Shown: piece after piece, positions 26,162 to 35,900 of the stretch | How positions within the stretch are numbered: position 1 is the stretch's first letter | Layout of the letters: every line of letters starts with the position of its first letter | The notes under the pieces: generated by a model | The model's database searches: none | Told to the model about the DNA's origin: nothing | Seen by the model: the letters and a program-made list of their open reading frames with translations, nothing else | Assembly: GCA_964510955.1 (NCBI GenBank) | Contig: CAZEDW010000002.1 | Span: 62,001-126,000, forward strand | Direction: 5' to 3' | Source of the DNA: JAFLCM01 sp964510955 | GTDB lineage: Bacteria > Planctomycetota > Phycisphaerae > Phycisphaerales > UBA1924 | DNA: 64,000 nt | Translations under genes and position numbers: made by a program

Positions 26162-26814
26162 CCCGCCCCCCCGGCAACTCCCGCGTGCTTGTGCTCGGCG
26201 CGGCGGTCGTCGCGCTCGGCGCGCTGGTGCTGTGGCGGTGGTACGGCGCGAGCGGCTCGCCGGCCGGTGATGCGGCTGCCGGCGATACCCCATCGCTCCG
26301 AGAGCAATACCTCGACGCCGCCGCCCTCACGGCGCGCCAGAAGGCTTTGGTGGATGCCGCCGACCGCTGGGCCGGCGTGCTCGCCGAGGCGCGGGCGAGG
26401 TGGGACCAGGCCCGGCACGAGCTGGTGAAGGGCCGGACCCAGGAGCTCGCCGAGGCCAGCTTCCGTGAGCGCGTGTTGGGTGAGGTGAAGGACCTCAAGT
26501 TCGTCAACACCCGCGCCAACAGCGTGGCCGTGCCCTTACAAGGAGGCGCCGCTGCGACGGGCAACCCCGGTGTAACCAAAGCCGGGCCGATCATCCGGCC
26601 CATCGCGCTCAAACTCGAGGTGGACACCGACGCGACGGCGGACGTCTACAAGCTCATCGACCGCCTCGAGAACCTGCCGGATGTCCGCGTCAACGTCTCA
26701 TCGCTGAAGCTGACCGGCCCGGGCTTCCGCCAAGTCCCCGGCCAGGTCACCGCCGAGCTGGAGCTGCGAGCCTTGGCCGTCGTGACACCCTCGGGTGCAG
26801 GGGAGGAAGGTTGA
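26158..26814 (+). CDS. GspM/PilO-like T2SS inner-membrane protein
   Basis: A 218-residue bitopic protein: an N-terminal membrane helix (VLVLGAAVVALGALVLW, about residues 9-25), an Arg/Glu/Ala-rich coiled coil (40-110), and a C-terminal ferredoxin-like fold region with alternating strands (LKLEVDTDATADVYKLIDRLENL). This matches GspM/PilO, the partner of GspL. The ATG overlaps the GspL-like stop by 4 nt. Primary sequence conservation in this family is low, so the assignment depends on topology and operon position. Confidence 0.72.
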   Translation: MTRPPGNSRVLVLGAAVVALGALVLWRWYGASGSPAGDAAAGDTPSLREQYLDAAALTARQKALVDAADRWAGVLAEARARWDQARHELVKGRTQELAEASFRERVLGEVKDLKFVNTRANSVAVPLQGGAAATGNPGVTKAGPIIRPIALKLEVDTDATADVYKLIDRLENLPDVRVNVSSLKLTGPGFRQVPGQVTAELELRALAVVTPSGAGEEG

Positions 26815-26815
26815 G

Positions 26816-27925
26816 ATGACCGGCGCCGCCAAGCCATCCTCAAGCGTCGCCGCCAGCCGCTGGACCCGGCTCCATCGCGCCCGAATGGCCCCGCTCGGCG
26901 CGGCCCGCAGCGGTCCCGCGCGGTTCCTGGGGCTCGGCGCGGTGTTGCTTCTTCTTGCCTCGGCGGGCGTGCTCGCCTGGTCGGCGCTGCGCCCGTTGCC
27001 CGCCCTCGACGAAACGCCCTCGGAGAAGGTGCCGGTTGTTCCCGCGCTGCTGCCTCGCAGCGCCGATGTGGCGACCCGGTCAGGCCTGATCGCCCGGCTG
27101 TCAGAGAACAACATCTTTGCGCACCAGCGCAAGCCCTGGGCCGCGACCATCACCGCCGCCCCGGGAACCACCGGGGCCCAGGGCGCCCCCGGGACCGCCG
27201 AAGGCCAGCCCGCCGGCGCCACCGCTGTTGCGCCCGAGCAGAGCGTTCCATCCGACATCAAGCCGGCGTACGACAACCTGCTGCTCAGGGCGGTGTACGA
27301 GTTGAAGGGCAAGCCCGCCATGCTCGTGGCGTTCGCGCAGGGCGATGAGCCGGGCAAGACCTACACCCACCAGGAGGGCGACGAGTTCATCGACAAGGTC
27401 AACGCGTCGCCGGCCTGGAAGGTGGTGGCCATCGAGCCCAGGAACCGGCGGGCCGTGCTGAGCCGAGGCGGACGCCAGGTCGAGCTCCGCCTCTACCGCA
27501 ACGCGCCGGCGCCCAAGACCCCGCCGGTCTCGCCCCTCGCCGCCGGCGCTCAGCGCCCCGACCCGGTGATCGTGCGCCAGACGCGCGATGAAATCATCGC
27601 GCAACTGCACAAGTCCAAGCTGAGCGAGGCCGAGATCGCCGAACTGATGGCGCTGGTGGACGCGTCGGCGCCACCGGGCTCGGACCCCAGCCAGGTCGCC
27701 GCCGCCACGGCGGAGGCCGTCAAAAAGGCGCTCGGCGACGGCAAGCCCGGCGAGGGCGCACCGCCCGGCGGGCTGGAAGAGGTGCTCAAGATGATGGCGT
27801 CTGGAAAGGCGCCCGGGATGCCGGGGGGGCCGGGGGGACAGGGCGGGACGGGGAGTGCGACGCCGCCGGCGCCGAACGAACCGCCCAAACCCGCGCCGAA
27901 CGCCGGTGGGCCGGGACCGAAGTAG
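26816..27925 (+). CDS. GspC-like T2SS inner-membrane protein with a homology region
   Basis: A 369-residue protein with an N-terminal membrane helix (FLGLGAVLLLLASAGVLAW, about residues 38-57) and a periplasmic domain at about 140-220 of HR type: YDNLLLRAVYELKGKPAML, then a GDEF turn, KVVAIEPRNRRAVLSRGG and VELRLY. HR domains connect GspC to the secretin. No PDZ domain follows; instead there is a helical region and a Pro/Gly-rich tail of about 80 residues. A very strong Shine-Dalgarno (GGGAGGAAGG) precedes the ATG at 26816. It ends the T2SS operon; gspC at the end rather than the beginning is unusual. Confidence 0.65.
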   Translation: MTGAAKPSSSVAASRWTRLHRARMAPLGAARSGPARFLGLGAVLLLLASAGVLAWSALRPLPALDETPSEKVPVVPALLPRSADVATRSGLIARLSENNIFAHQRKPWAATITAAPGTTGAQGAPGTAEGQPAGATAVAPEQSVPSDIKPAYDNLLLRAVYELKGKPAMLVAFAQGDEPGKTYTHQEGDEFIDKVNASPAWKVVAIEPRNRRAVLSRGGRQVELRLYRNAPAPKTPPVSPLAAGAQRPDPVIVRQTRDEIIAQLHKSKLSEAEIAELMALVDASAPPGSDPSQVAAATAEAVKKALGDGKPGEGAPPGGLEEVLKMMASGKAPGMPGGPGGQGGTGSATPPAPNEPPKPAPNAGGPGPK

Positions 27926-27937
27926 GCCGCGCATCAT

Positions 27938-27957
27938 GGCGGCGTCCCAACGCCGCC
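27938..27957. terminator. Hairpin between convergent genes, possible bidirectional terminator
   Basis: A perfect 8-bp stem GGCGGCGT / ACGCCGCC with loop CCCA sits between the stop codons of the GspC-like gene and the convergent DUF1801 gene. There is no T tract on either side, so it may only slow polymerase or protect 3' ends. Confidence 0.4.
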
Positions 27958-27959
27958 GG

Positions 27960-28355
27960 TCATTTCAGCCGCAGCAGCCTGCCCTTGCGCTTCACGATGT
28001 TCTTGTAGTCCCACTGAATCTCGGCGGCCTTCGCCAGCCACCGCTTAAGGTCGGCCGCGACGATCTGACCCGCGCCCGTGTACCGCGCATCGGCGGCCTT
28101 GAAACTGCCCTCCGGGGCCAGCCCCGGCTCGTCAAACGATTGGCCGCTCCAGAACAGCAGCCGCACGGAATCCTTGAGCTTGCTGTAGCCGACGATCGGG
28201 TTGCCGTCGAGGAACCACACCGGGTGCCGGTGCCAGATCTTGCACTCGGCGCCCTTGAGCTGGCGATCGATCGCCTTGCTGAGGGCGTCGCAGATGCGCT
28301 TGTCGCCGGGGGTCTGCGCGCGGTTGTACGCGAGGATGTCTTTGTGGATTGGCAT
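27960..28355 (-). CDS. DUF1801 family protein
   Basis: A 131-residue protein resembling the DUF1801/YdhG-like fold: an N-terminal helix, the strand-turn CKIWHRHPVWFLDGNPIVGYSKLKDSVRLLFW, and a Lys-rich end (WDYKNIVKRKGRLLRLK). The biochemical role of this family is not established. I chose the ATG at 28355 because the 34 residues upstream of it are low-complexity and outside the domain. It is divergent from the VOC gene with a 67-nt gap that probably contains both promoters. It is unrelated to the T2SS genes it converges on. Confidence 0.7.
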   Translation of the reverse strand: MPIHKDILAYNRAQTPGDKRICDALSKAIDRQLKGAECKIWHRHPVWFLDGNPIVGYSKLKDSVRLLFWSGQSFDEPGLAPEGSFKAADARYTGAGQIVAADLKRWLAKAAEIQWDYKNIVKRKGRLLRLK

Positions 28356-28422
28356 GGCAGGGGGTCGGGAAGGCAGAGGGGTGTCGCGCCCGGCGGAACA
28401 CCGCGAAGGATACGATGTTGCG

Positions 28423-28905
28423 ATGCCCCAGATCAGCACCTTCCTGACGTTCAACACCCAGGCCGAGGAAGCGGCCCGCTTCTACACCTCAGTCTTTCCC
28501 AACTCGAAGATCACGCGCGTCACGCGCTACCCGGACCTGGGGCCCGGCTCGCCGTTCAAGGCCGGCGCCGTCATGACCGTCGAGTTCACGCTCGACGGCC
28601 GCTCCTTCACCGCCCTCAACGGCGGGCCGCAGTTCACCTTCAACCAGGGCATCTCCATCGCCGTGCTCTGCGACACGCAGCAGCAGGTGGACGAGTACTG
28701 GGGCAAGTTCGTCGCGGCGGGCGGCACGCCGGTGGCCTGCGGCTGGATCACCGACCACTTCGGCGTGTCGTGGCAGATCGATCCGAAGCTGCTGATCGAC
28801 CTGATCAGCGACCCGGACCCGGTCAAGGCGGGCAAGGCCATGAAGGCGATGATGACGATGGTCAAGATCGACAGCGAACACCTGAGGCGTGCCACAGGCT
28901 GCTGA
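28423..28905 (+). CDS. VOC family protein (PhnB / 3-demethylubiquinone methyltransferase-like)
   Basis: A 160-residue glyoxalase-fold protein of the PhnB-like subgroup. It begins with the characteristic ISTFLTFNTQAEEAARFYTSVFPNSKI and has MTVEFTLDGRSFTALNGGP in the middle and CGWITDHFGVSWQIDPKLL in the second half. Members of this family are widespread and mostly uncharacterised; a few act as metal-dependent dioxygenase-like or resistance proteins. The ATG at 28423 is right for the domain start. The extreme C-terminus (HLRRATGC) is encoded by a GTGCCACAGGCT stretch that looks like one arm of the window's palindromic repeats. Confidence 0.85.
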   Translation: MPQISTFLTFNTQAEEAARFYTSVFPNSKITRVTRYPDLGPGSPFKAGAVMTVEFTLDGRSFTALNGGPQFTFNQGISIAVLCDTQQQVDEYWGKFVAAGGTPVACGWITDHFGVSWQIDPKLLIDLISDPDPVKAGKAMKAMMTMVKIDSEHLRRATGC

Positions 28906-28980
28906 GCAAGGCGGGCCTCGGAGCAGCGTTTCAAGGGTTCGTGAGCGAGCCGCCCGTGGTCCAAGGGAGAACCCGCCACG

Positions 28981-29283
28981 ATGGAACCCGAGCCGCAAGG
29001 CGGTGCTCAACCTGATGCCGCGCCCGATGAGTCGCTCGACTCCGGGTGCGGGTCGATCTTCGACAGCGGCGTTCTGGAGATCCCGTACCTGCCGCCGCCG
29101 TGGATTCAACGGCTGCTCCCCGTTTCGTGGTTCCCCGTGGTGGTCGCGGCGATTGTGCTGCTGAACGCGGTCTTTCTTCCGAGCCTCAAGTGGACCGCGA
29201 ACACGCCCCGGTCTCGCGGAGCACGGCCGTCGTGGCGCTGTGCGCCGCCATCGCGTGGCTGGTCACGCACTGGGCCCTTGTGA
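28981..29283 (+). CDS. Short membrane ORF, probably the 5' part of a frameshifted gene
   Basis: This frame encodes 100 residues: an acidic N-terminus, an LEIPYLPPPWIQRLL amphipathic segment and one membrane helix (WFPVVVAAIVLLNAVFLPSL, about residues 50-69). The last 30 residues are Arg/Ser/Pro-rich and look like out-of-frame translation. GGGAGA lies 12 nt upstream of the ATG. The downstream frame continues with a second membrane helix and no Shine-Dalgarno, so both parts may be one gene of about 340 residues broken near 29190-29235. No family was recognised. Confidence 0.5.
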   Translation: MEPEPQGGAQPDAAPDESLDSGCGSIFDSGVLEIPYLPPPWIQRLLPVSWFPVVVAAIVLLNAVFLPSLKWTANTPRSRGARPSWRCAPPSRGWSRTGPL

Positions 29284-30011
29284 TTCGTCAGCGCCGGGCC
29301 GCGATCGCGCTCGCTGAGGCCGCGTGGCACAAGGAGCTCTCGCTGGAGGGCATCGCGAAGTTCTGCTCGCTGGTGTTCTCATACGCCGGGTACTCGCGCC
29401 GTTCGCTGGAGTGCGTCTGGCCCCACCTGGGAGCGCTCGGCGTGGCGATGTTCGTCAAGCGGCTGGAGGCGAACATCAGTTCGTTACCCGACGTCTGGGT
29501 TATCGACGACGCGCCGGTCACGGCGCTCAGGCGGTTCGCCGAGTCTCGAAGGGCGGTGCTCAGGGCGCACATGCGGATGGGGCGATTCGCCCTCGGCCCG
29601 AGCGACTGGATCGTGGTGTCGTCCCTCGGCGGGATGGTCATCGGCGTGCTGCCGGGTTACTTCCCTTCGCTCCCGTGGTCGACGCCCGGCGGCGCGATCT
29701 GGATCGGACTAGCGGCAGGATTCCTCGTCGGCTTTGCACCGGCCTGCCTGATGCGGGGGCACCAGCGGTTTCTCATGCGGATCGGCGGGTTCACGCTGCT
29801 CTATCGCAAGCGCCTGTGGGGAGAGCCCGAAAAGCACGGGCCGTTCGAGGTGACGGGCATGCAGTGCGTCGTCGGGCCCAGCTACTCGTTTCCGCACGGG
29901 CTTCCGCGCAGATCACCAAAGGAATCCAGGGTGCTGATCCGTGCCTTGGGCCTGCCCGTGCTCCAGTTCGAGATCAATAATGATGCCGTGGCTGATCTCT
30001 CCGCGCCATGA
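29190..30011 (+). CDS. Membrane protein of unknown function, probably the 3' part of a frameshifted gene
   Basis: A 273-residue frame with hydrophobic segments near residues 12-34 (TAVVALCAAIAWLVTHWALVI), 155-172 and 177-200, plus a soluble C-terminal part. The only early starts are GTG codons such as 29190, inside the preceding ORF and without a Shine-Dalgarno. Its first helix would pair naturally with the helix in the upstream frame. It ends 42 nt before kbl. I do not recognise a family and assign no function. Confidence 0.55.
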   Translation: MDREHAPVSRSTAVVALCAAIAWLVTHWALVIRQRRAAIALAEAAWHKELSLEGIAKFCSLVFSYAGYSRRSLECVWPHLGALGVAMFVKRLEANISSLPDVWVIDDAPVTALRRFAESRRAVLRAHMRMGRFALGPSDWIVVSSLGGMVIGVLPGYFPSLPWSTPGGAIWIGLAAGFLVGFAPACLMRGHQRFLMRIGGFTLLYRKRLWGEPEKHGPFEVTGMQCVVGPSYSFPHGLPRRSPKESRVLIRALGLPVLQFEINNDAVADLSAP

Positions 30012-30053
30012 TCCCCGGCTGCATCGCTGATCAATCCCTGCAACAATCCCAGC

Positions 30054-31274
30054 ATGCCCCTCCCCCCAACCCACCCCTTCGCCCAACGTTCCACCGCCCT
30101 CCTCTCCGGCCTCCGCGACAAGGGCGAGTACAAGGTCCTGCAGACGCTCGACGGCCCCATGGGCCCCGTCGTCAAGCTCAAACAGCCCGACGGCTCGGTG
30201 AAGGAAGCCCTGTGCTTCTGCTCCAACAACTACCTCGGGCTGGCCGACCACCCGGAGGTGATCGAGGCGGGGATCAAGGCCCTGCGCGACTACGGCGCGG
30301 GCACCGCCAGCGTCCGCTTCATCTGCGGCACCTTTTCGCCGCACCACGCGCTGGAGGCCCGGATCGCCGCCATGCTCGATCAGGAGGCGGCGTACACGTT
30401 CGTGAGCTGCTGGAACGCCACCGAGGCCGTCTTCCCCACGCTGTGCGAGCCGGGCGACGCGATCATCTCCGATGCGCTCAACCACGCCTGCATCATCGAC
30501 TCGATCCGCCTGTGCGGCGCCATCAAGAAGGACGTGAAGCGGTTTGTGTATCCCAACAACAACCTCGCGGAACTCGAGGCGCGGCTGAACGAGGCCAAGG
30601 CGGCACTGGCGACGGGCGGCGTGATGTGGGTCGTCACCGACGGCGTCTTCAGCATGGAAGGCTCCATCGCCAACCTCCCGAAGATGCGCGAACTGTGCGA
30701 CCGGTTCGGCGCTCTCCTGATCGTTGACGACTCCCACGGCACCGGCGTCATGGGCCGCACCGGGCGAGGCACCCACGAGCACTACAACATGCCCGGCTCA
30801 AAGGTCGACTGCTTCACCGGCACGCTCGGAAAGGCGCTGGGCGGGGCCGCGGGCGGCTACATCGCCGGGCCGAAACTCGCCGTCGAGACCATCGTCCAGC
30901 GGGCTCGCCCGACGCTCTTCTCCAACGCGCTGCCGGTGACAGTCGCGTGCAGCGCCGATAAGGCTATCGAGATCATGCTGCGCGAGCCCCAGCGCGTCCA
31001 GCGCCTCCGCGACAACGTGGCCTACGCCCGGCGCAAGATCAAGGAGGCCGGCTTCGACGTGCTCGAATCCCCCACGGCGATCTGCCCCGTCATCGTCCAC
31101 GAAACCGCCAGGGCCATCGCCATGAGCAAGCGCCTCCTGGAGATGGGCGTGTACGTGATCGGCTTCGGATTCCCCGTGGTGCCCGAGGGTCATGCGCGCC
31201 TGCGGTGCCAGATTTCGGCCGCCCACACGACCGAGCATATTGATGCGCTCGTGGCCGCGCTGCGAAGGCTGTGA
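30054..31274 (+). CDS. kbl: Glycine C-acetyltransferase (2-amino-3-ketobutyrate CoA ligase)
   Basis: A PLP enzyme of the alpha-oxoamine synthase family that interconverts glycine plus acetyl-CoA and 2-amino-3-oxobutyrate in threonine breakdown. The 406-residue length is normal. The PLP lysine is K260 in TGTLGKALGG; other signatures are CSNNYLGLADHPEV, GTASVRFICGT, DALNHACIIDSIRLC, VTDGVFSMEGSIANLP and the cofactor Asp-His in VDDSHGTG. The SVRFICGT and SMEG variants favour Kbl over BioF or serine palmitoyltransferase. No threonine dehydrogenase gene is next to it. It is convergent with the prepilin peptidase gene (7-nt gap). Confidence 0.9.
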   Translation: MPLPPTHPFAQRSTALLSGLRDKGEYKVLQTLDGPMGPVVKLKQPDGSVKEALCFCSNNYLGLADHPEVIEAGIKALRDYGAGTASVRFICGTFSPHHALEARIAAMLDQEAAYTFVSCWNATEAVFPTLCEPGDAIISDALNHACIIDSIRLCGAIKKDVKRFVYPNNNLAELEARLNEAKAALATGGVMWVVTDGVFSMEGSIANLPKMRELCDRFGALLIVDDSHGTGVMGRTGRGTHEHYNMPGSKVDCFTGTLGKALGGAAGGYIAGPKLAVETIVQRARPTLFSNALPVTVACSADKAIEIMLREPQRVQRLRDNVAYARRKIKEAGFDVLESPTAICPVIVHETARAIAMSKRLLEMGVYVIGFGFPVVPEGHARLRCQISAAHTTEHIDALVAALRRL

Positions 31275-31281
31275 GCATCAC

Positions 31282-32772
31282 TCACGGCCACACCACCCCG
31301 CGCCCCATCAGCCAGTTCAGCCCATCGTGCAGAACAGGCTTGCAGAAGATCACGAGCACCGTCGCCGCGGCGAGGTGCGGGCCGTAGGGCAGCGCTGTGC
31401 CGTGGAGCTTGAACCACCGGCCCAGCACCATTGTCAGGATCGTCCAGCCCAGGCCCAGGAACGGCGCGATGAAGAACGCGGCGGTGGGGTCCATCCATCC
31501 CAGCACGGCCCCCACGGCGGCCATCAGGTGCACATCGCCCAGCCCCATCGCTTCACGCCCCAGTGAGAGCGTGCCGAGGATGCGGATTCCCCACACCAGC
31601 CCGCCGCCAACGAGCAGGCCGGTGACACTGCCGCCCAGCGCGCGGAGCCAAAGCGGCGGATTGTCGAGCGCGCCGGCGAGCGGCCCGGCGCCCACGAGCC
31701 ACCACGCCAGCCAGCCCAGCAGCAGCGCGGGCGCGAGGAACAGCAGTTCTCGCAGCATCTCACGCCGCGCGAAGGGGTATTGCACCCAGATGGGGTCTGC
31801 GCTCGCGGCGTCCGCGGGGTCTTTGACGAGCCGGCGCAGAAACGCCCCGATCAGCAGGCCGATGAGCATCCCGATGCCCATGCCGGGCAGGGGCTGGTTT
31901 ATGGACAGGCCGACGCTGAAACCCACGGCCATCAGGGCAACGCCGGGGCCGGTGAAGAAGAACGTGCGGAGCAGGATCGTTTTGAGGGCCGCGCCGCTGA
32001 GCCCGCTCGCGTGCTCGGCGCCTTCGACCGAACCGGTGGCGGCGGCGTGCGGGCTCGGAGGCTCAGGGTGCTCGCGCTCCCACTGTTCATAGTCGGCGAA
32101 GCTGTGCCTCAGCACGCCGATGCGGAGCAGCACGTTGGCGAGGATCAGCCCGGTCGCCGAGCCGATGGCGGCGCCGAGCGCCGGGCCGTCGACCGTCGCC
32201 ATGGTCCAACCCTGCGCGTTCCACGCCAGGTGCCCGGTGCGCGTGCCGTACTGAATCCACAGCGCGTGCAGCGGGTGCACCACCAGCGCCAGCCCCGCGG
32301 CCAGCCAGGGGATCGCCAGCGGGATGGTGAACGTGCGTGCATCGATGAGTGTGATGGCCACCAGGCACGCCAAGAGCGCCTGGATGACAAGCACCGTCGG
32401 CCACACCACCGCGAATCGGTCGCTCGCCCACGCCGGCCGCCAGTAGCCCGGGTCGAGCCCGGGGATATGCGGGTCCATGAACCACAGCACGAACGTCATC
32501 GCGAAGAGCACGGCCACGAGCAGCTCGATCAGCGGGTACTGCACCGAGATCGGCGAGCGGCAGAACCGGCACCGTCCTCGCAGCCACAGCCACCCGAGGA
32601 TCGGGAAGTTCTCGCGCCAGGTGAGCCGCGTGCCGCAGTGGGGACACGCCGACGGCGGGTTGACCAGGCCGATGCCGGCCGGGAGCCGGTACACGACGAC
32701 GTTGAGAAAGCTGCCCACAATGGCCCCGAAGGCGAAGATGAAGAACGCGCCGTTCAACGCTCCGAGCCACAT
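31282..32772 (-). CDS. gspO: Enlarged prepilin peptidase (GspO/PilD family)
   Basis: A membrane aspartyl protease that cleaves and N-methylates prepilins; it probably serves all pseudopilins in this window. The 496-residue protein keeps the N-terminal VGSFLNVVVYRLP, the zinc ligands C43/C46 and C68/C71, the first catalytic Asp in LIDARTFTIP (near 145) and the second in GLGDVHLM (near 410). Normal enzymes are about 250-290 residues with the aspartates about 65 apart. Here about 200 extra residues, including membrane helices and a cytoplasmic-looking loop, separate them. The ATG at 32772 fits the family start; the frame can extend to a TTG at 32826. It is divergent from the AsmA-like gene. Confidence 0.88.
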   Translation of the reverse strand: MWLGALNGAFFIFAFGAIVGSFLNVVVYRLPAGIGLVNPPSACPHCGTRLTWRENFPILGWLWLRGRCRFCRSPISVQYPLIELLVAVLFAMTFVLWFMDPHIPGLDPGYWRPAWASDRFAVVWPTVLVIQALLACLVAITLIDARTFTIPLAIPWLAAGLALVVHPLHALWIQYGTRTGHLAWNAQGWTMATVDGPALGAAIGSATGLILANVLLRIGVLRHSFADYEQWEREHPEPPSPHAAATGSVEGAEHASGLSGAALKTILLRTFFFTGPGVALMAVGFSVGLSINQPLPGMGIGMLIGLLIGAFLRRLVKDPADAASADPIWVQYPFARREMLRELLFLAPALLLGWLAWWLVGAGPLAGALDNPPLWLRALGGSVTGLLVGGGLVWGIRILGTLSLGREAMGLGDVHLMAAVGAVLGWMDPTAAFFIAPFLGLGWTILTMVLGRWFKLHGTALPYGPHLAAATVLVIFCKPVLHDGLNWLMGRGVVWP

Positions 32773-32928
32773 GATCAGCTCGTAGCCGGGGACCGAGGGC
32801 GGGGCGTGGGCGGCGAGGGTGTGCAAGCGTCGTGGAAGTATCGACTGGTGGGGGGGCGGATGTCGAGGGGAAGGATTCTCGTGGGGTGGCTCCCGAGGGC
32901 GCCCTGCTGCTAGGCTTGACCCGCGCCC

Positions 32929-35900
32929 ATGCCCGGATCAGACGCCACCCGAGCCCCCGAGCCACTCCGCAAGCCGGCCACGCCGGCCCGTGCGCCGGCA
33001 ACCATGGGAAGTTCGGGGGGACCACCGGTTTTCGCTCGCCCCACCCGCAAACGCCGCTTGCTGCGCGGCGTGCTGATTCTGTTCGGGCTCCTGACGGCCA
33101 TGCTGCTCGTCGTCACGCAGTCCGGGTTGCTCAAAGTGCTGGTGCAGCCGGCGGTGGAGGCTTTCCTGGGCGCCCGGGTGCATTCGGGGCGGACACGGGT
33201 GGACGCGGGCGGGGTGCTGGTGATCGAGACACCGGCGCTCGACGCCGCCCGCGATGATCTGCCGGCCACCGCCGCGCGGTTTGTCGAGGCCGATCAGCTC
33301 CGCATCAGCGTTGACTGGTGGGCGCTGCTGCGCGGAAAGGTGCGCATCGAGCGGGTCGAGCTGGTCAAGCCGGTGATCCGCATCTCGCAGGGTGAGGACC
33401 TCACGCTCAACATCAAGGGTGTGTTCGATCGTCTCAGCGCCCAGGTCGCGGGGGGCGCCGGCCCCGGCCCGGCCCCCGCCCCCAACGCCCCCGCTCCGCC
33501 CGGCGGCGTCTTCGAGCATCTGCCGGAGCTCTACGTCGGCAGCGGGATGATCGAGCTGGGCGAGCATACCTCCGCGGCGGGTGGCGGCGGGACGTACCAG
33601 CAGCGCACCTCGCTGAGCGTCTCGGGTTCGATCACGCCCTCGCCGGACAAGCCCGGGCAGTACGTCGTGACTTTCTATGAAGAGAAGGGCGCCGCGGGCG
33701 ATGCCAAGTCGCCCAGGCGGATCCCAGGCCTCGGCTCGCCGCTCACGGCGCCGCGGATGCAGATGCAGGGCCACCTGGAACTCTCGCCGCTGGTCGCGGA
33801 CCTGAAGCTGACCAACGTGGACCTGGGTGAACTGGGGCGTCGCCAGGCGCCGCGCTGGATGGAGAAGGACTGGGGCGCGATGGGCCTGGGAGGGACGATC
33901 CCGGTCGTGGCGTTCGGCTACTCGTCCGGCAAGGGGCTGGAGCTGGCGTTCGACGTGAAGGACGCCGACCTCAAGATCCCCATCCCCGTCGAGGCCGACT
34001 GGGACGCGGAAGGAAACCCCACCGCGCCCGCGGCCCAGGCCGAGCGCCGGCCCCTGGCGATGCAGGGCGTGACGGGGCGGGTGACGCTCATCGGCAGGCG
34101 CATCCGCGCCGAGCTCAAGGGCCAGGTCGAGGACTTTCCGGCGACCGTGACGCTCCAGACCGAGGACCGCGATCTGAACTCGGCGCTGTCGTGCACCATC
34201 ACCTCGCGCGACTTCCTGATCTCCAAGCACCCGAGATTGCTCCCGTTCGCGCCGCCGGCGGTGCGGTTCCTGTTCCAGCGCTTCGGCGGTCCCACCGCCC
34301 GCGCCGACATGAACATCACCATCCGGCGCGGGCCGCCCGATGCCGACGCCAAGCCGGGCCAGATCACCGCCACCGGCGCGGTGAAGTTCACCAACGGCAC
34401 GGCGGCCCACGACCTGTTCCGCTACCCGGTCTCGCAGCTCGCCGGTACCGTGCAGTTCGACACCGAGAAGGTCGAGCTGCTGAACATCAAGGGTTCCAAC
34501 CCCAACGGCGCCAAGCTGCTCGCCACCGGCACCGTCTCGCCGCCCGACGAGACCGCCAAAGCCAACATCGACGTGACGGTCACCGACATCCCGCTGGACG
34601 ACCTGTTCCTCGAGGCCCTGCCCGAGGCGCGCAAGATCGTCTGGGAGACCCTGTTCGACCGACCGACCTACGACGCGATGCGCCGCGAGGTGCTGCTGCA
34701 GAGCGCCCAGGACAAGCAGGAGCGCGAGGCCCGCCTGGCCGAGCTCCGCTCGAACATCGCGATGGGCGACCGCTTCGGCGCCGGCCCGCTGCGGATGCGT
34801 CAGCTCCAGGAAGACGTCCAGCGCCTGGAACAGGAGATCACGGCGCCGGTGTTCGAGCTGGGCGGCACCGCCCAGATGCAGGTGGCCGTCACCCGCGCGC
34901 TGGGGGCGGAGGAAGAGACCCGCGTCGACGTCAACCTCTCCTGCGCCAAGGCCGGCCTGCTTCTCAAGGCGTTCCCCCTGCCGGTTTACGCCGAGGGAGT
35001 CGAGCTTCACCTGGGCGGCAACCAGACCACCATGAAGCCGATCCGCCTGAGGTCGATCACCGGCGCCGCCGGCACGCTCAGCGGGCACGTCGATTACCCC
35101 GCGCCCCACACCTTCTTCCCCTGGCTCGACATCGACGCCACCGGCGTCGGGCTCGACGCGTTCCTGCTCCGGGCGCTCCCGGACAGGGCCGGGTCCCACG
35201 CCGACTCACCGATCACCGCCAGGTCGTTCGTCCGCGGCATGAACTTCTTCGGCTCGGCGGACATGCACGCGATCATCCGGCCCGATCCCGACGACCCCGA
35301 GTCGGCCACCTTCCGCGTCGACGTGGGTGTCTCGGGAGCCTCCGCCCGCCCCGGCAGCGGCGGCCTCGCCATCGACCGTCTCCGCGGCGCCGTCAGCGTC
35401 TACGACGGCGCGGTCGAGGTGCCCCTCCTGGAGGGCGAGATCGACGGCGTGCCCGTCGCGCTCGAAGGTCGCGCGTGGTACGGGGGCGCGGGGCCGATGG
35501 TTGTCTCCGGCGCGCTCCGCTCGCCCGCCCTGGACCTCTCGCTCCCGCTCGATGACCTGATCCTCCCCGGGGCGCCGGAGACGGCGCGGCGCGTCCGCGA
35601 GCTGCGCGCCCAACGCCTGCCCGTCGGCTGCGCCGCCGGCGAGGTCGCGGTCGTCGATGACGGGCGCACCCCCGCGGCGTCGATCCGCATCGACTCGCTC
35701 CAGGGCGGCGAGTTCGCTGCGGCGGACCAGCGCGCCAGCCTGGCGGCCGCGCACGGCCGGATCGAGGTGACTCCGCAGGCCGCCGCCTTCATCGGGTTCT
35801 CGGCCACGGGCGCGTACGGGACCAGGGCCGCGCTCGAAGGCACGCTCGCGCTCGATGACACGGCGCCCAGCTCCCTAGTTTGCACCGCCTCGGACGCCCG

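Noticed and set aside
28886..28985. Possible further palindromic element after the VOC gene
   Set aside because: GTGCCACAGGCT looks like one arm, but I found no matching second arm; it may be a decayed copy or chance.
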